Origin: Azoarcus sp. Aa7 | Lineage (GTDB): Bacteria > Pseudomonadota > Gammaproteobacteria > Burkholderiales > Rhodocyclaceae | Direction of reading: 5' to 3' | Length of the DNA stretch: 64,000 nt | Assembly: GCF_014822185.1 (NCBI RefSeq) | Contig: NZ_QVLR01000098.1 | Coordinates: forward strand, 1 to 64,000 | In this document: in pieces, positions 1 through 7,830 of the stretch | How the letters are laid out: each line of letters opens with the position of its first letter | How positions within the stretch are numbered: position 1 is the stretch's first letter | Notes under the pieces: generated by a model | The model's database searches: none | The model's input: only the letters and a program-made list of their open reading frames with translations | What the model was told of the DNA's origin: nothing | Made by a program: the position numbers and the translations under genes

Positions 1-2
1 CG

Positions 3-221
3 CCCACCGCGCCTCCCATCCCCTACGAATATCTCGGCAAGCTCGCCGATGGCCAGACCGTGCGCGTCTTCCTCGTGCGCGGCGACCGCCCCTACACCGT
101 CACCGAAGGTGATGTGGTCGATGGCAGCTACAAAGTGAAAAGCATCACCGACACCACCATGACGTTCGTCTACCTTCCTCTGAACATCACCCAGACCCTG
201 CCAGTGGGAAGCAAACCATGA
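3..221 (+). CDS. Partial secretion/pilus accessory protein (C-terminal end)
   Basis: An open frame enters from the left edge and stops with TGA at 219-221. It shares an ATGA overlap with the next start, so the two genes are translationally coupled. About 72 residues remain. They run from a Pro-rich stretch into a compact beta-rich domain (PYEYLGKLADGQTVRVFLV, then TVTEGDVVDGSYKVKSI). The short beta domain, and its place just before a secretin, resemble PilP or the GspC homology region. Those inner-membrane proteins contact secretins in type IV pili and type II secretion. This is inferred from context and domain style only; the start and any membrane anchor lie outside the window. Confidence 0.6.
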   Translation, partial: PTAPPIPYEYLGKLADGQTVRVFLVRGDRPYTVTEGDVVDGSYKVKSITDTTMTFVYLPLNITQTLPVGSKP

Positions 222-2590
222 TGCTGGAGAAGATGCTCCGCCGTGCCGCCCCCCGCGTTGCGATCCTGCTGCTGGCGTCCCTGCTTGCGGGCTGCGCCAC
301 CGATACCCTGCAGCGCGAAGGCTCGCGGCTGATCGACGAGGGGCGCTACGAGGAAGGCCTCGCCAAGCTCGACCAGGCCGTGCGCGACCAGCCGCGCGAT
401 GCCGCGACGCACATGGCGCAGACGACGCAGCGCGCGCGCGTGATCGCCGCCCTGCTGGCCACCGCCGAGCGCGCGCGCCTGATGCGCGACCACAATGCCG
501 CGGTGCGCGGCTTCGAGCGCGTGCTGGCCATCGACCCCGCCAACGAGCGCGCGCGCGAGGCCCTGCGCCAGCTCGACCAGCTGCGCAACGCCGGCGAGTC
601 CGTGCGCCTGGCCCAGGCCGCGCTGCGCCGCGGCGACCCCGACGGGGCCGACCGTCTCGTGCGCCCGGTGCTCGCGATCGACCCGCGCAACGATGCCGCG
701 CTCGCGCTCAAGCGCGAAATCGAGGACATCCGCGCGAGCAACTTCACGCCCTACCCGCAGCTGCGCTCGAAGATGTCCGCGCCGGTGACGCTGGAATTCC
801 GCGACGGCAACCTCAAGCAGATCTTCGAGGTGCTGTCGCGCAACGCCGGCATCAACTTCCTGTTCGACAAGGACGTCAAGCCCGACCTCAAGGCGACGCT
901 GTTCGTGCGCCAGGTGCCGGTCGAGCAGGCGGTCGAGCTGCTGCTGCTGCAGAACCAGCTGCAGCAGAAGATCATCAGCGACAACACCGTGATGATCTAC
1001 CCCGACACGCCGCAGAAGCAGCGCGACTACCTCGACCTCACGATCCGCACCTTCCACCTCGCCAACACCGACGCGAAGACCGCGATGAACATGGTCAAGA
1101 CCCTGCTCAAGACCAAGGACGTGTTCATCGACGAGCGCCTCAACACGCTGACGATGCGCGACACCCCCGACGCCATCCGCCTCGCCGAGAAGCTGCTGAC
1201 CGCGCAGGGCCTGCCCGAGCCCGAGGTCGTGCTCGAAGTCGAGGTCATGGAAGTGTCGCGCCAGCGCATCCTCGACCTCGGCCTGCAATGGCCCAGCACC
1301 TTCGGCATCCTGCGCCCGGACCTCGGCGGCCCGCCGGGAACGCTCAGCCAGTACCGCGGCATCGACCGCGACCGTATCACCATCGGCCCCTCGCCGGAGC
1401 TGCGCATCAACGCCAACGACAGCGACGTGAACACCCTGGCGAACCCGGTGATCCGCGTCAGCAACAAGGAGAAGGCGCGCATCCACATCGGCCAGCGCGT
1501 GCCGGTGGTGAGCGCGACCTCGACGCCCTCGACGCAGGGCCCGGTGATCACCGAGAGCATCCAGTACCTCGAGGTCGGCCTGAAGCTCGAAGTCGAGCCC
1601 ACCGTGCATCTCAACGACGAGGTGCTGATCAAGATCGGTCTGGAAGTCAGCAAGGCCACCGCGCAGACGCCGACCAAGAACGGCACCATCCCCGTGCAGG
1701 TCGACACCCGCAACGCCGCGACCTCGCTGCGTCTGAAGGACGGTGAAACGCAGATCCTCGCCGGCCTGATGCGCAACGACCACGACGTCTCCGGCAACCG
1801 CATCCCCGGCCTCGGCGACATCCCCGGCCTGGGGCGGCTGTTCGGCAGCAACAAGGACTCCATCGGCAAATCCGAGCTGGTACTCTCGATCACGCCGCGC
1901 ATCGTGCGCAACATGCCCTACATGAACCCCTACGACATCGAGTACCCGTCGGGCACCGAGGCGGTGCTGAAGGCGCGCACCGACACCATGCTGCGCATGA
2001 CCACGACCGCCCCGGCGGTGGGGGCCGCGCCGGCGCCCGCGAACGCCATGACGCGCGACGCGATCGCCCCCGCGGTAGCCGCTGCGCCGGCTGCGGTGGC
2101 CGCGCTCGCGCCGCCCGCCACGGCCGGCAGCGACGTGCCCGCGGTGGCCACCGCGGCCGCCTCGCCCGCCGCCGCGACGCTGTCATGGACCGCGCCGGCC
2201 GGCCTCAAGCCCGGCGAGGAGACCGACGTGATCCTGCGCGCGAACCTCACCCAGCCGCTCAGCGCCGCGACCGTGCAGCTCGCCTACGACCCGGCGGCGC
2301 TGCGCGTCGTCGCCGTGACCGAGGGCGACGTGATGAATGCCGACGGCGCGATCACCTCCTTCGCGCCGCGCATCGACGACAAGGCCGGGCGCATGTTCGT
2401 GGCGCTGTCGCGTTCGGCGCAGCAGGGCGCGCGCGGCGACGGCGCGCTGATGCGCCTGCGCGTGGTCGCGCTGCCCGGCAGCACCGCGCCGGCCGAACTG
2501 AAGGTGACCAGCGTGTCGGCCTTCGGCGAGGGCAACCGCCCGGTGTCCGTGCCGCTGCCCGCGGCGCTCGTGCTCGGCGCCAGGCCCTGA
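218..2590 (+). CDS. Type II secretion/type IV pilus-like secretin with N-terminal TPR and C-terminal cohesin domain
   Basis: This 790-aa outer-membrane channel protein is a lipoprotein with lipobox LLAG-C at Cys26. Residues about 30-165 form TPR-like helical repeats. An N-domain (about 187-265, VTLEFRDGNLKQIFEVLSR) and further N-domains follow. The secretin barrel (about 405-565) includes VPVVSATSTPS and the ending LVLSITPRIVRNM. An Ala/Pro linker (about 590-655) leads to a cohesin-like domain (about 656-790; VQLAYDPAALRVVAV, then GALMRLRVVALPG). The role inferred is the exit pore of a type II secretion-like machine, with the pseudopilins encoded next. The TPR and cohesin additions are unusual compared with PulD/GspD and suggest built-in assembly and cargo- or surface-binding parts. 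The start is the first of two adjacent ATGs, overlapping the previous stop. Confidence 0.88.
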   Translation: MMLEKMLRRAAPRVAILLLASLLAGCATDTLQREGSRLIDEGRYEEGLAKLDQAVRDQPRDAATHMAQTTQRARVIAALLATAERARLMRDHNAAVRGFERVLAIDPANERAREALRQLDQLRNAGESVRLAQAALRRGDPDGADRLVRPVLAIDPRNDAALALKREIEDIRASNFTPYPQLRSKMSAPVTLEFRDGNLKQIFEVLSRNAGINFLFDKDVKPDLKATLFVRQVPVEQAVELLLLQNQLQQKIISDNTVMIYPDTPQKQRDYLDLTIRTFHLANTDAKTAMNMVKTLLKTKDVFIDERLNTLTMRDTPDAIRLAEKLLTAQGLPEPEVVLEVEVMEVSRQRILDLGLQWPSTFGILRPDLGGPPGTLSQYRGIDRDRITIGPSPELRINANDSDVNTLANPVIRVSNKEKARIHIGQRVPVVSATSTPSTQGPVITESIQYLEVGLKLEVEPTVHLNDEVLIKIGLEVSKATAQTPTKNGTIPVQVDTRNAATSLRLKDGETQILAGLMRNDHDVSGNRIPGLGDIPGLGRLFGSNKDSIGKSELVLSITPRIVRNMPYMNPYDIEYPSGTEAVLKARTDTMLRMTTTAPAVGAAPAPANAMTRDAIAPAVAAAPAAVAALAPPATAGSDVPAVATAAASPAAATLSWTAPAGLKPGEETDVILRANLTQPLSAATVQLAYDPAALRVVAVTEGDVMNADGAITSFAPRIDDKAGRMFVALSRSAQQGARGDGALMRLRVVALPGSTAPAELKVTSVSAFGEGNRPVSVPLPAALVLGARP

Positions 2591-2599
2591 GGACGGACG

Positions 2600-3070
2600 A
2601 TGCGGCGCGCGCGCGGCTTCTCCCTCGTCGAGGTCGTCATCACGGTGGCGATCGTCGCGCTGCTCGCCAGCATCGCCGCGCCGCTCACCGAGACGGTCGT
2701 GCGCCGCGGCAAGGAACAGGAGCTGAAGAGCGCCCTGTACCGCGTCCGCGACGCCATCGACGCCTACAAGCTCGCCGCCGATTCCGGCCAGATCGAAAAG
2801 CTCGCCGACGCCAGCGGCTACCCGCCGACGCTGCGCGTGCTGGCCGAAGGCGTGCGCGACGTGCGTAATGCCGAAGGCAGGCGCATCTACTTCCTGCGCA
2901 GCATCCCGCGCGACCCCTTCGCCGCTCCCGAGCTGCCGCCCGAGGAGACCTGGGGCCTGCGCGCCTACGACAGCCCGCCCGACAACCCCCGCGCCGGCGC
3001 CGACGTCTTCGACGTCTTCTCGCTCGCGACCGGCGAGGGGATGAACGGCGTTCCCTACCGCCAGTGGTGA
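2600..3070 (+). CDS. Pseudopilin (GspG-like)
   Basis: This 156-aa protein has a class III prepilin signal: a short basic leader MRRARG followed by FSLVEVVITVAIVALLASI, with Glu at +5 of the predicted mature protein. The peptidase would cut after Gly6. The rest resembles a major pseudopilin: an alpha-helical stem and a soluble head with PRDPF and W-GLRAY motifs, ending near YRQW. It lies 9 nt after the secretin and overlaps the region before the next pilin gene, so all are in one operon. It probably polymerises into the periplasmic pseudopilus. No prepilin peptidase is visible in the window. Confidence 0.85.
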   Translation: MRRARGFSLVEVVITVAIVALLASIAAPLTETVVRRGKEQELKSALYRVRDAIDAYKLAADSGQIEKLADASGYPPTLRVLAEGVRDVRNAEGRRIYFLRSIPRDPFAAPELPPEETWGLRAYDSPPDNPRAGADVFDVFSLATGEGMNGVPYRQW

Positions 3071-3078
3071 GGCCCGCG

Positions 3079-3465
3079 ATGGATACCCCGCACACGTCAC
3101 GCGCCGGCTTCACGCTGATCGAACTGCTGGTCGTGCTGTCGATCATCGCGACCCTGCTCGCGATCGCCGCGCCGCGCTATTTCGGCAGCCTGGAGAAGTC
3201 CGAGGACACCGCGCTGCGCCAGACCCTCGCGGTGACGCGCGACGCGCTGGACCACTACTACGGCGACACCGGCGCCTATCCCGACTCGCTGCAGGCCCTC
3301 GTGGACAAGCGCTACCTGCGCAGCGTCCCCATCGACCCGATCACGCAGCGCAACGACAGCTGGGTGATCGTGCCGCCGCAGGGCGGCGCGAGCGGCGCGG
3401 TGGGCGACGTGCGCAGCGGCGCCGAGGGCAACGCGCGCGACGGGACGCCCTACGCGGAGTGGTAG
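3079..3465 (+). CDS. Pseudopilin (GspG/PilE-like)
   Basis: This second prepilin-type protein has about 128 aa with the ATG start chosen. Its leader MDTPHTSRAG precedes FTLIELLVVLSIIATLLAI, the standard type III signal with Glu at +5. The head contains YYGDTGAYPDSLQALVDKRYL and PIDPIT, typical of GspG-like major pseudopilins. A GTG at 3064 would add five residues inside the previous gene. The ATG at 3079 has a GAGG sequence about 8 nt upstream and gives a normal leader length, so it was preferred. The head ends in YAEW, like its neighbour's YRQW, so the two pilins are probably old duplicates. Confidence 0.85.
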   Translation: MDTPHTSRAGFTLIELLVVLSIIATLLAIAAPRYFGSLEKSEDTALRQTLAVTRDALDHYYGDTGAYPDSLQALVDKRYLRSVPIDPITQRNDSWVIVPPQGGASGAVGDVRSGAEGNARDGTPYAEW

Positions 3466-4085
3466 CCGTGGCGGCAGACGTGCGCGCGCGCGAGCGTGGC
3501 TTCACCTACATCGGCGCGCTGGTGCTGGTGGTGCTGATGTCGCTGGCGCTGGTGGGCACCATGCAGCTGTGGTCCACGGCCAGCCTGCGCGCCCGCGAAC
3601 GCGAGCTGCTGTGGGTCGGCTCGCAGTACGCGCGCGCGCTGCGCCTGTATTACGAGAACTCGCCGGAGGTGAAGCGCTTCCCGCCGCGCCTGGAGGACCT
3701 GCTCACCGACCAGCGCAGCCCGACGCCGCGCCACTACCTGCGCCGCCTGTACGCCGACCCGATCACGCGCAGCACCGACTGGGGGCTGATCCGCGGCACG
3801 GACGGCGGCATCGTCGGCGTCTTCAGCCAGTCGCGCGACACGCCGCTCAAGCGCGGCCGCTTCCCGCCCGAGTGGTCGGAATTCGAAGGCATGGAGAGCT
3901 ATGCCGACTGGCAGTTCGTCGCCGAACGCGCCTTCAGCACCACGGCCGCGCAGGCCGGCGCGAACGTCAAACCGGGGCCGACCGGCGCCCCGGCGGTCGC
4001 CATCGACCCGCGCCAGAGCGTGATCGACGCCGCCCGCGCGCCGCGCCCGGCCCCGACCGTCTCGCCCTTCCAGCTCACGCGCTGA
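3459..4085 (+). CDS. Prepilin-type protein lacking Glu5
   Basis: This 208-aa protein has a prepilin-like N-terminus: leader ending ERG, then FTYIGALVLVVLMSLALVG. The residue at mature +5 is Gly, not Glu, a feature of some tip pseudopilins such as GspK. The soluble part contains YYENSPEVKRFPPRLEDLL, a pilin-like PITRSTDWGLI and an Ala/Pro-rich tail. The GTG at 3459 overlaps the previous stop; an in-frame GTG at 3468 is also possible. It is the last gene of the secretion operon and is followed by a terminator. The likely role is a minor pseudopilin that starts or caps the pseudopilus; this is inferred. Confidence 0.75.
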   Translation: MVAVAADVRARERGFTYIGALVLVVLMSLALVGTMQLWSTASLRARERELLWVGSQYARALRLYYENSPEVKRFPPRLEDLLTDQRSPTPRHYLRRLYADPITRSTDWGLIRGTDGGIVGVFSQSRDTPLKRGRFPPEWSEFEGMESYADWQFVAERAFSTTAAQAGANVKPGPTGAPAVAIDPRQSVIDAARAPRPAPTVSPFQLTR

Positions 4086-4164
4086 TCGGGCCTTCGTGGT
4101 GTGCGGCGGGATGGAATCCCGCCGGCCAATCCCGTCCCCCCGCGTGCCGCACGCCGGAAAAGAA

Positions 4165-4189
4165 AAAGGCCCGGCAGAGCCGGGCCTTT
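4165..4189. terminator. Bidirectional Rho-independent terminator
   Basis: A perfect 11-bp stem (AAAGGCCCGGC pairing with GCCGGGCCTTT) encloses a 3-nt loop. There is a T-rich tract on the plus side and an A-rich tract before it. It lies between the end of the pseudopilin operon and the convergent cold-shock gene and can serve both. Confidence 0.85.
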
Positions 4190-4216
4190 CTCATTCGAAT
4201 CCTGCCGCGAGGCGGA

Positions 4217-4420
4217 TTACAGCGGGCGGATGTTGCCGGCCTGCTTGCCCTTCGGGCCGGAGGTCTCGTCGAACTGAACCTTCTGGCCTTCGGTCAGGCT
4301 CTTGAAACCCGAGCCCTGAATCGCGGAGAAGTGCGCGAAGAGATCCTCGCCACCGTTGTCCGGAGTGATGAAACCGAAGCCCTTGGCGTCGTTGAACCAC
4401 TTGACGGTACCAGTTGCCAT
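4217..4420 (-). CDS. cspA: Cold-shock domain protein
   Basis: This 67-aa single cold-shock domain starts [18 protein letters not shown], with RNP1 (KGFGFI) and an RNP2-like LFAHF. It ends with [13 protein letters not shown]. The family binds single-stranded RNA/DNA and acts as an RNA chaperone in the cytoplasm. Several paralogues are usual in betaproteobacteria, so the symbol is generic and cold induction cannot be inferred. The start is the ATG at 4420; upstream in-frame codons would add a non-family extension. It converges on the pseudopilin operon through a shared terminator. Confidence 0.95.
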   Translation of the reverse strand: MATGTVKWFNDAKGFGFITPDNGGEDLFAHFSAIQGSGFKSLTEGQKVQFDETSGPKGKQAGNIRPL

Positions 4421-4675
4421 GTCTGAATTTCCCAAATCAAAGTTTACATAAGGGGCGTTTGCCCAAAGTTGCGACAATCGCGATCGGGGAATGACGGACT
4501 GAGTACCAAAGGACTTCAAGCTCGAAACGCCACGCGATGACTGATGCGCGCTGAGCAGTCTGGTGAAAAATTGCGGCGCGGTCAACTACCTCGCGACCCG
4601 CTTTGCGCGTGGATGCGTGTCATCGTGCACATTCGCGGCCGTCGGGCCCTTGCTGCGCCGCTCGGCGCCGGACGC

Positions 4676-4706
4676 GTAGGGCGGGAGGAGCGCAGCGTAT
4701 CCCGCC
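4676..4706. repeat. REP-like intergenic palindrome, copy 1
   Basis: GTAGGGCGGG...TATCCCGCC has 7-bp arms (GGCGGGA and TCCCGCC) around a GAGCGCAGCG-type centre. It belongs to a short intergenic palindromic family; a close copy lies at 6400-6430 and a diverged inverted copy at 4740-4772. Confidence 0.7.
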
Positions 4707-4739
4707 AATCCCCCTCGGAAACCGGCCCTGCTGCTCCAT

Positions 4740-4772
4740 GGCGGGATACGCCTTCGGCTCCGCCCGTCCTGC
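4740..4772. repeat. REP-like intergenic palindrome, copy 2 (inverted)
   Basis: GGCGGGATACGCC...CCGCCCGTCC is a reverse-oriented, diverged relative of the element at 4676-4706. The two inverted copies could form a larger hairpin, as REP doublets do. Confidence 0.6.
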
Positions 4773-5044
4773 GTGAGTCCGTGCAACCCGCGGATCACCG
4801 GCCCCGCGCCGCGCGCAGTGCCGCCGACGCAGCCGCAGCAGTTCTAAAGGGGGCGACGTTGATTGATTTTTGTTCGTGTCGCCCGTCACGGCGGGCATGC
4901 GGGATTATGGGTAAGAGAGTCGGTCCTGCACTGATTCGGGTCAATCGTGCCCGTCTGCATGGGAATCGTTCAATTTCATTATCGACAGCATTCCCGCGGA
5001 CAGCTTGATGACATCCCGCTACAATCGGCGGCGAGGAGAATGCT

Positions 5045-5488
5045 ATGAGTATCGAATGGTGGCACTGGACCGTCGTCGGCATCGCGCTGATCCTGGCCGA
5101 GCTGGCGCTGCCGTCCTTCTTCCTGATCTGGTTCGGCATTGCCGGGCTGGCGATGGCGCTCGTGCTCTTCGTCGCGCCCGCGCTGTCGCTCACCGCCCAG
5201 CTGGCGACCTGGACCGTCCTGTCGCTGGTCATGGTCGCGCTGTGGTTCCGCGTGTTCAAGCCCAGCTTCCACAAGACCCGCATCGGCACCTCGGCGGGCG
5301 AGGTCATCGGTGAAGTCGGCCTGCTGGTCGGCGCGGTCGCGCCCTTCCAGCGTGGCAAGGTGCGTTTCCAGCGTCCGTTGCTGGGTGCCGAGGAATGGGT
5401 GTGCCTGGCCGAAAGTCCGATCGCCGCCGGCGAACGCGTGCGCGTCGTCGCCGTCGAGGGCAGTTTCCTGAAAGTCGTCAAAGCCTGA
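5045..5488 (+). CDS. NfeD-family membrane protein
   Basis: This 147-aa protein has two or three membrane segments in its first about 80 residues (GIALILAELALPSFFLIWFG, then a stretch near VLSLVMVALWF). A small OB-fold NfeDC domain follows (VGLLVGAVAPFQRGKVRF to RVRVVAVEGSFLKVV). NfeD partners of SPFH/stomatin proteins act at the inner membrane in quality control or raft-like domains. The SPFH gene lies 9 nt downstream, as in the widespread ybbK-ybbL type pair. An AGGAGA sequence lies just before the ATG. Confidence 0.9.
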   Translation: MSIEWWHWTVVGIALILAELALPSFFLIWFGIAGLAMALVLFVAPALSLTAQLATWTVLSLVMVALWFRVFKPSFHKTRIGTSAGEVIGEVGLLVGAVAPFQRGKVRFQRPLLGAEEWVCLAESPIAAGERVRVVAVEGSFLKVVKA

Positions 5489-5497
5489 GGAGGTTTC

Positions 5498-6358
5498 ATG
5501 AGCGGTAGTTTCGTCTTCGTCGTCGCGGTACTCATCTTCGTCGTCGTCACCCTCGCCAAGGGCGTGCGCATCCTGCCGCAGGGCGAGGAATGGATCGTCG
5601 AGCGTCTCGGCAAGTACAACGGCACGCTCAAGCCCGGCCTCAACATCATCATTCCCTACCTCGACCGCGTCGCCTACAAGCTCATCACCAAGGACATCAT
5701 CCTCGACGTGCAGGAACAGGAAGTGATCACGCGCGACAACGCCGTGATCCTCACCAACGCCATCGCCTTCATCAAGGTCACCGACCCGGTGAAGGCCGTG
5801 TATGGCGTCACCGACTTCGCCGAGGCGATCCGCAACCTGATCATGACCACGCTGCGCTCCATCGTCGGCGAGATGGAGCTCGACGAGGCGCTGTCGTCGC
5901 GCGACAAGATCAAGGCGCGCCTGCGCGAGAGCATCGCCGACGAGGCGGTCGACTGGGGCCTCACCGTGAAATCGGTCGAGATCCAGGACATCAAGCCGTC
6001 CGAGTCGATGCAGCGCGCGATGGAAATGCAGGCCGCGGCCGAGCGCGAACGGAAGGCTGCGGTGACGAAGGCCGAAGGCGCGAAGCAGGCCGCCATCCTC
6101 GAGGCCGAGGCGCGCCTCGAATCCGCCAAGCGCGACGCCAACGCCCAGGTCATGCTCGCCGAGGCTTCTGCCGAGGCGATCCGCCGCGTCGCCGCCGCCG
6201 TCGGCGACCAGGCCGGCCCGATGATGTACCTGCTGGGCGAGAAGTACATCGCGTCGATGGAGCGCATGGGCTCGTCCGAGAGCGCCAAGGTCGTCGTGCT
6301 GCCGGCGGACCTGCAGGAGACGGTGCGGGGCTTCCTGTCGCGCGGCAAGGTGGCTTGA
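5498..6358 (+). CDS. qmcA: SPFH/stomatin-prohibitin family protein, QmcA-like
   Basis: This 286-aa protein has one N-terminal membrane helix (FVFVVAVLIFVVVTLA). The SPFH/band-7 domain follows (VERLGKYNGTLKPGLNIIIP, then DVQEQEVITRDNAVI) and includes the family IVGEMELDEALSSRDKI segment. A charged Ala/Glu-rich coiled coil spans about 175-235 (AAERERKAAVTKAEG). It is expected to form large ring or cage oligomers at the inner membrane and to work with the NfeD partner encoded just upstream, often near FtsH-type proteolysis. An AGGAGG sequence precedes the ATG. Confidence 0.92.
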   Translation: MSGSFVFVVAVLIFVVVTLAKGVRILPQGEEWIVERLGKYNGTLKPGLNIIIPYLDRVAYKLITKDIILDVQEQEVITRDNAVILTNAIAFIKVTDPVKAVYGVTDFAEAIRNLIMTTLRSIVGEMELDEALSSRDKIKARLRESIADEAVDWGLTVKSVEIQDIKPSESMQRAMEMQAAAERERKAAVTKAEGAKQAAILEAEARLESAKRDANAQVMLAEASAEAIRRVAAAVGDQAGPMMYLLGEKYIASMERMGSSESAKVVVLPADLQETVRGFLSRGKVA

Positions 6359-6399
6359 GCGCTTCTGGTGCCCGATCGCGCGCGCTGCAAGATCGGATC

Positions 6400-6430
6400 G
6401 TAGGGCGGGGTAAGCGAAGCGCATCCCGCC
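6400..6430. repeat. REP-like intergenic palindrome, copy 3
   Basis: GTAGGGCGGGGTAAGCGAAG followed by CGCATCCCGCC is the best match in this window to the widespread GGGCGGGATAAGCGAAGCGCATCCCGCC-type repeat. It lies 3' of qmcA and could act as a transcript-end hairpin. Confidence 0.75.
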
Positions 6431-6494
6431 ACGCGGCGGTCGGGTCCGTGAGGACCGATGCTCAGCGGAACGGGCCCTTCCACGCATCGATCCG

Positions 6495-7370
6495 TCACCG
6501 TACCGTGATCCGCTCCCGCCCCAGCCCGCTGCGTGTCAGCCACTCCAGCACCGAGTCCGCGGTCACCGTGTCGATGCGATCGGTGAAGCGCCGCGCGTTC
6601 GGGTGGTCGTCGAAGGCGATGTTCGCGGAGCCGACGCGTGCGCCGAGGCGGCGCAGCGGGTCGATGCGCAGCGTGGTCGGCTGGTAGCCGCGCAGGCGCA
6701 GCCAGGCTTGGGCGCGGCTGCGGTCGGTGGCGGCGGGTTCCAGTACGTGGGCGAGGGTCTCGATCGCCCACTGGTTGCTCTGCTGGTAGCGTGTCGCCCA
6801 AGGGTAGGCGAGCATGTTGTAGCGCGGTTCGTGCAGGCGGGCGACGGTGAAGTTGTCGCGCAGGCGGTTCGCGAGCACTTCGCCGGCAGCGGGTTCGAAA
6901 CTCACGATCGCGGCCTCGAATTCATACAGCTCCTCGCCGAAGAAGTCACCGAGTCCTTGGCGAAACACGCTCGCGCGGTCGCTGCCGCAGTGGTTGAGCT
7001 TGTGCACGACGCGCCAGATGCCGCGTCCGTCGGCCGTGTGGCCGTCGCGATAGGCGAGCGCGATGTGCGAGTAGCGCAAGTGCCACTCCCGCAGGTCCTG
7101 GCCGGCACGCGCGATCACCGCCGCGCGCGCGCCGCTGCGGTCGAGCGCGTCCGCGGTGCGCGCGGCGAGTTCCAGGCTGCGGGCGAGTTCCGATGCCGTC
7201 AGCCGGCGTTCGGTGCAGGGGCGGCCGGCGAGCGCGTCGCCGCTTCCCAAGGCGGCGACAAGGACGCAGACGGCCAGCAGTACTGCGCAAACGCCGTCGA
7301 AAAGTCGATTTCGCCGCACGTTCGCCGTGCATTGCGCACCGATTCGTGCGCGATGGCTGCCCGCGCTCAT
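6495..7370 (-). CDS. DUF2145 family protein
   Basis: This 291-aa protein has an N-terminal hydrophobic export segment (VCAVLLAVCVLVAALGSGDA). A Cys-containing RPCTERRLT stretch and the body follow, with RYSHIALAYRD, WRVVHKLNHCG, LHEPRYNMLAYPWATRYQQS and NQWAIETLA. This matches the DUF2145 family; its conserved His, Cys and Asn recall NlpC/transglutaminase-like folds, but no function is established. The frame is open further upstream; I chose the ATG at 7370 because it makes an ATGA overlap with the preceding gene. It is the last gene of a three-gene minus-strand set. Confidence 0.75.
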   Translation of the reverse strand: MSAGSHRARIGAQCTANVRRNRLFDGVCAVLLAVCVLVAALGSGDALAGRPCTERRLTASELARSLELAARTADALDRSGARAAVIARAGQDLREWHLRYSHIALAYRDGHTADGRGIWRVVHKLNHCGSDRASVFRQGLGDFFGEELYEFEAAIVSFEPAAGEVLANRLRDNFTVARLHEPRYNMLAYPWATRYQQSNQWAIETLAHVLEPAATDRSRAQAWLRLRGYQPTTLRIDPLRRLGARVGSANIAFDDHPNARRFTDRIDTVTADSVLEWLTRSGLGRERITVR

Positions 7371-7804
7371 GGCGTGATCCGCTCGTTGTACAGCAGTGCC
7401 TGTCCGATCGCGTTCGGCACGAAGCACAGGGCGGTGCCCGCCGCGGACAGGATCCAGCCGGCCGTGAGCGCCGTGACGGTCAGGATCGTGCCGACCGCGA
7501 GCGCGGAAGCCTCGATGCCGGCAGCGCTGATCTCGAGGCTCGCGCGGGCGCCATCGGAGGCGCGTTCGAGGATCCAGACCGTGCCGTGAACCGACACGTC
7601 GACCGCCGCGACGGTCAGCACGGCGCCGGCGGACAGGATCATCACCGGTGCGGCGACGACCGACGCGAGCGGCAGGGCGAGCGACAGCGCGGACGTGGCG
7701 CTGGCTTCGGACGGTCCGCCGTGCGCACGGGCGGCGCGTCCGGCAAGGACGAAGGGCGCGGCGAGGAGCAGCGCGAGGGCGGTGCGGCGATGGGCGGCGT
7801 TCAT
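7367..7804 (-). CDS. Exported hypothetical membrane-associated protein
   Basis: This 145-aa protein has a signal-like start (MNAAHRRTALALLLAAPFVL) and a low-complexity Ala/Leu/Val body with two or three possible membrane segments (SLALPLASVVAAPVMILSAG and GTILTVTALTAGWILSAAG). It ends with QALLYNERITP. No family is recognised. The ATG at 7804 is supported by AAGGAGAG seven bases upstream; the ATG at 7819 lacks such a site. It overlaps the DUF2145 start by four bases, so the two products may act together at the cell envelope. Confidence 0.65.
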   Translation of the reverse strand: MNAAHRRTALALLLAAPFVLAGRAARAHGGPSEASATSALSLALPLASVVAAPVMILSAGAVLTVAAVDVSVHGTVWILERASDGARASLEISAAGIEASALAVGTILTVTALTAGWILSAAGTALCFVPNAIGQALLYNERITP

Positions 7805-7830
7805 GAGTCTCTCCTTCATGGGGCTTGCAG

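Larger units (their letters stand above)
4421..5044. other. Long intergenic region upstream of csp and nfeD
   Basis: This stretch of 624 bases separates the divergent csp and nfeD genes. I see no convincing gene: open frames here lack family features and cross palindromes. It holds two REP-like palindromes (listed separately). The part nearest csp is AT-richer, as expected for a csp leader or promoter. No riboswitch fold was recognised. Confidence 0.6.

Noticed and set aside
170-1783. Long minus-strand open frame opposite the secretin gene
   Set aside because: GC-rich codon bias leaves antisense frames open; the translation has no family features and the plus-strand frame shows full secretin domains.
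4421-4560. Riboswitch or structured cold-box leader before csp
   Set aside because: A long leader is plausible, but I cannot identify a conserved structure or box by eye.
4544-5008. Open frame in the csp-nfeD gap
   Set aside because: It runs through two palindromic repeats and has no start site, family or codon support.
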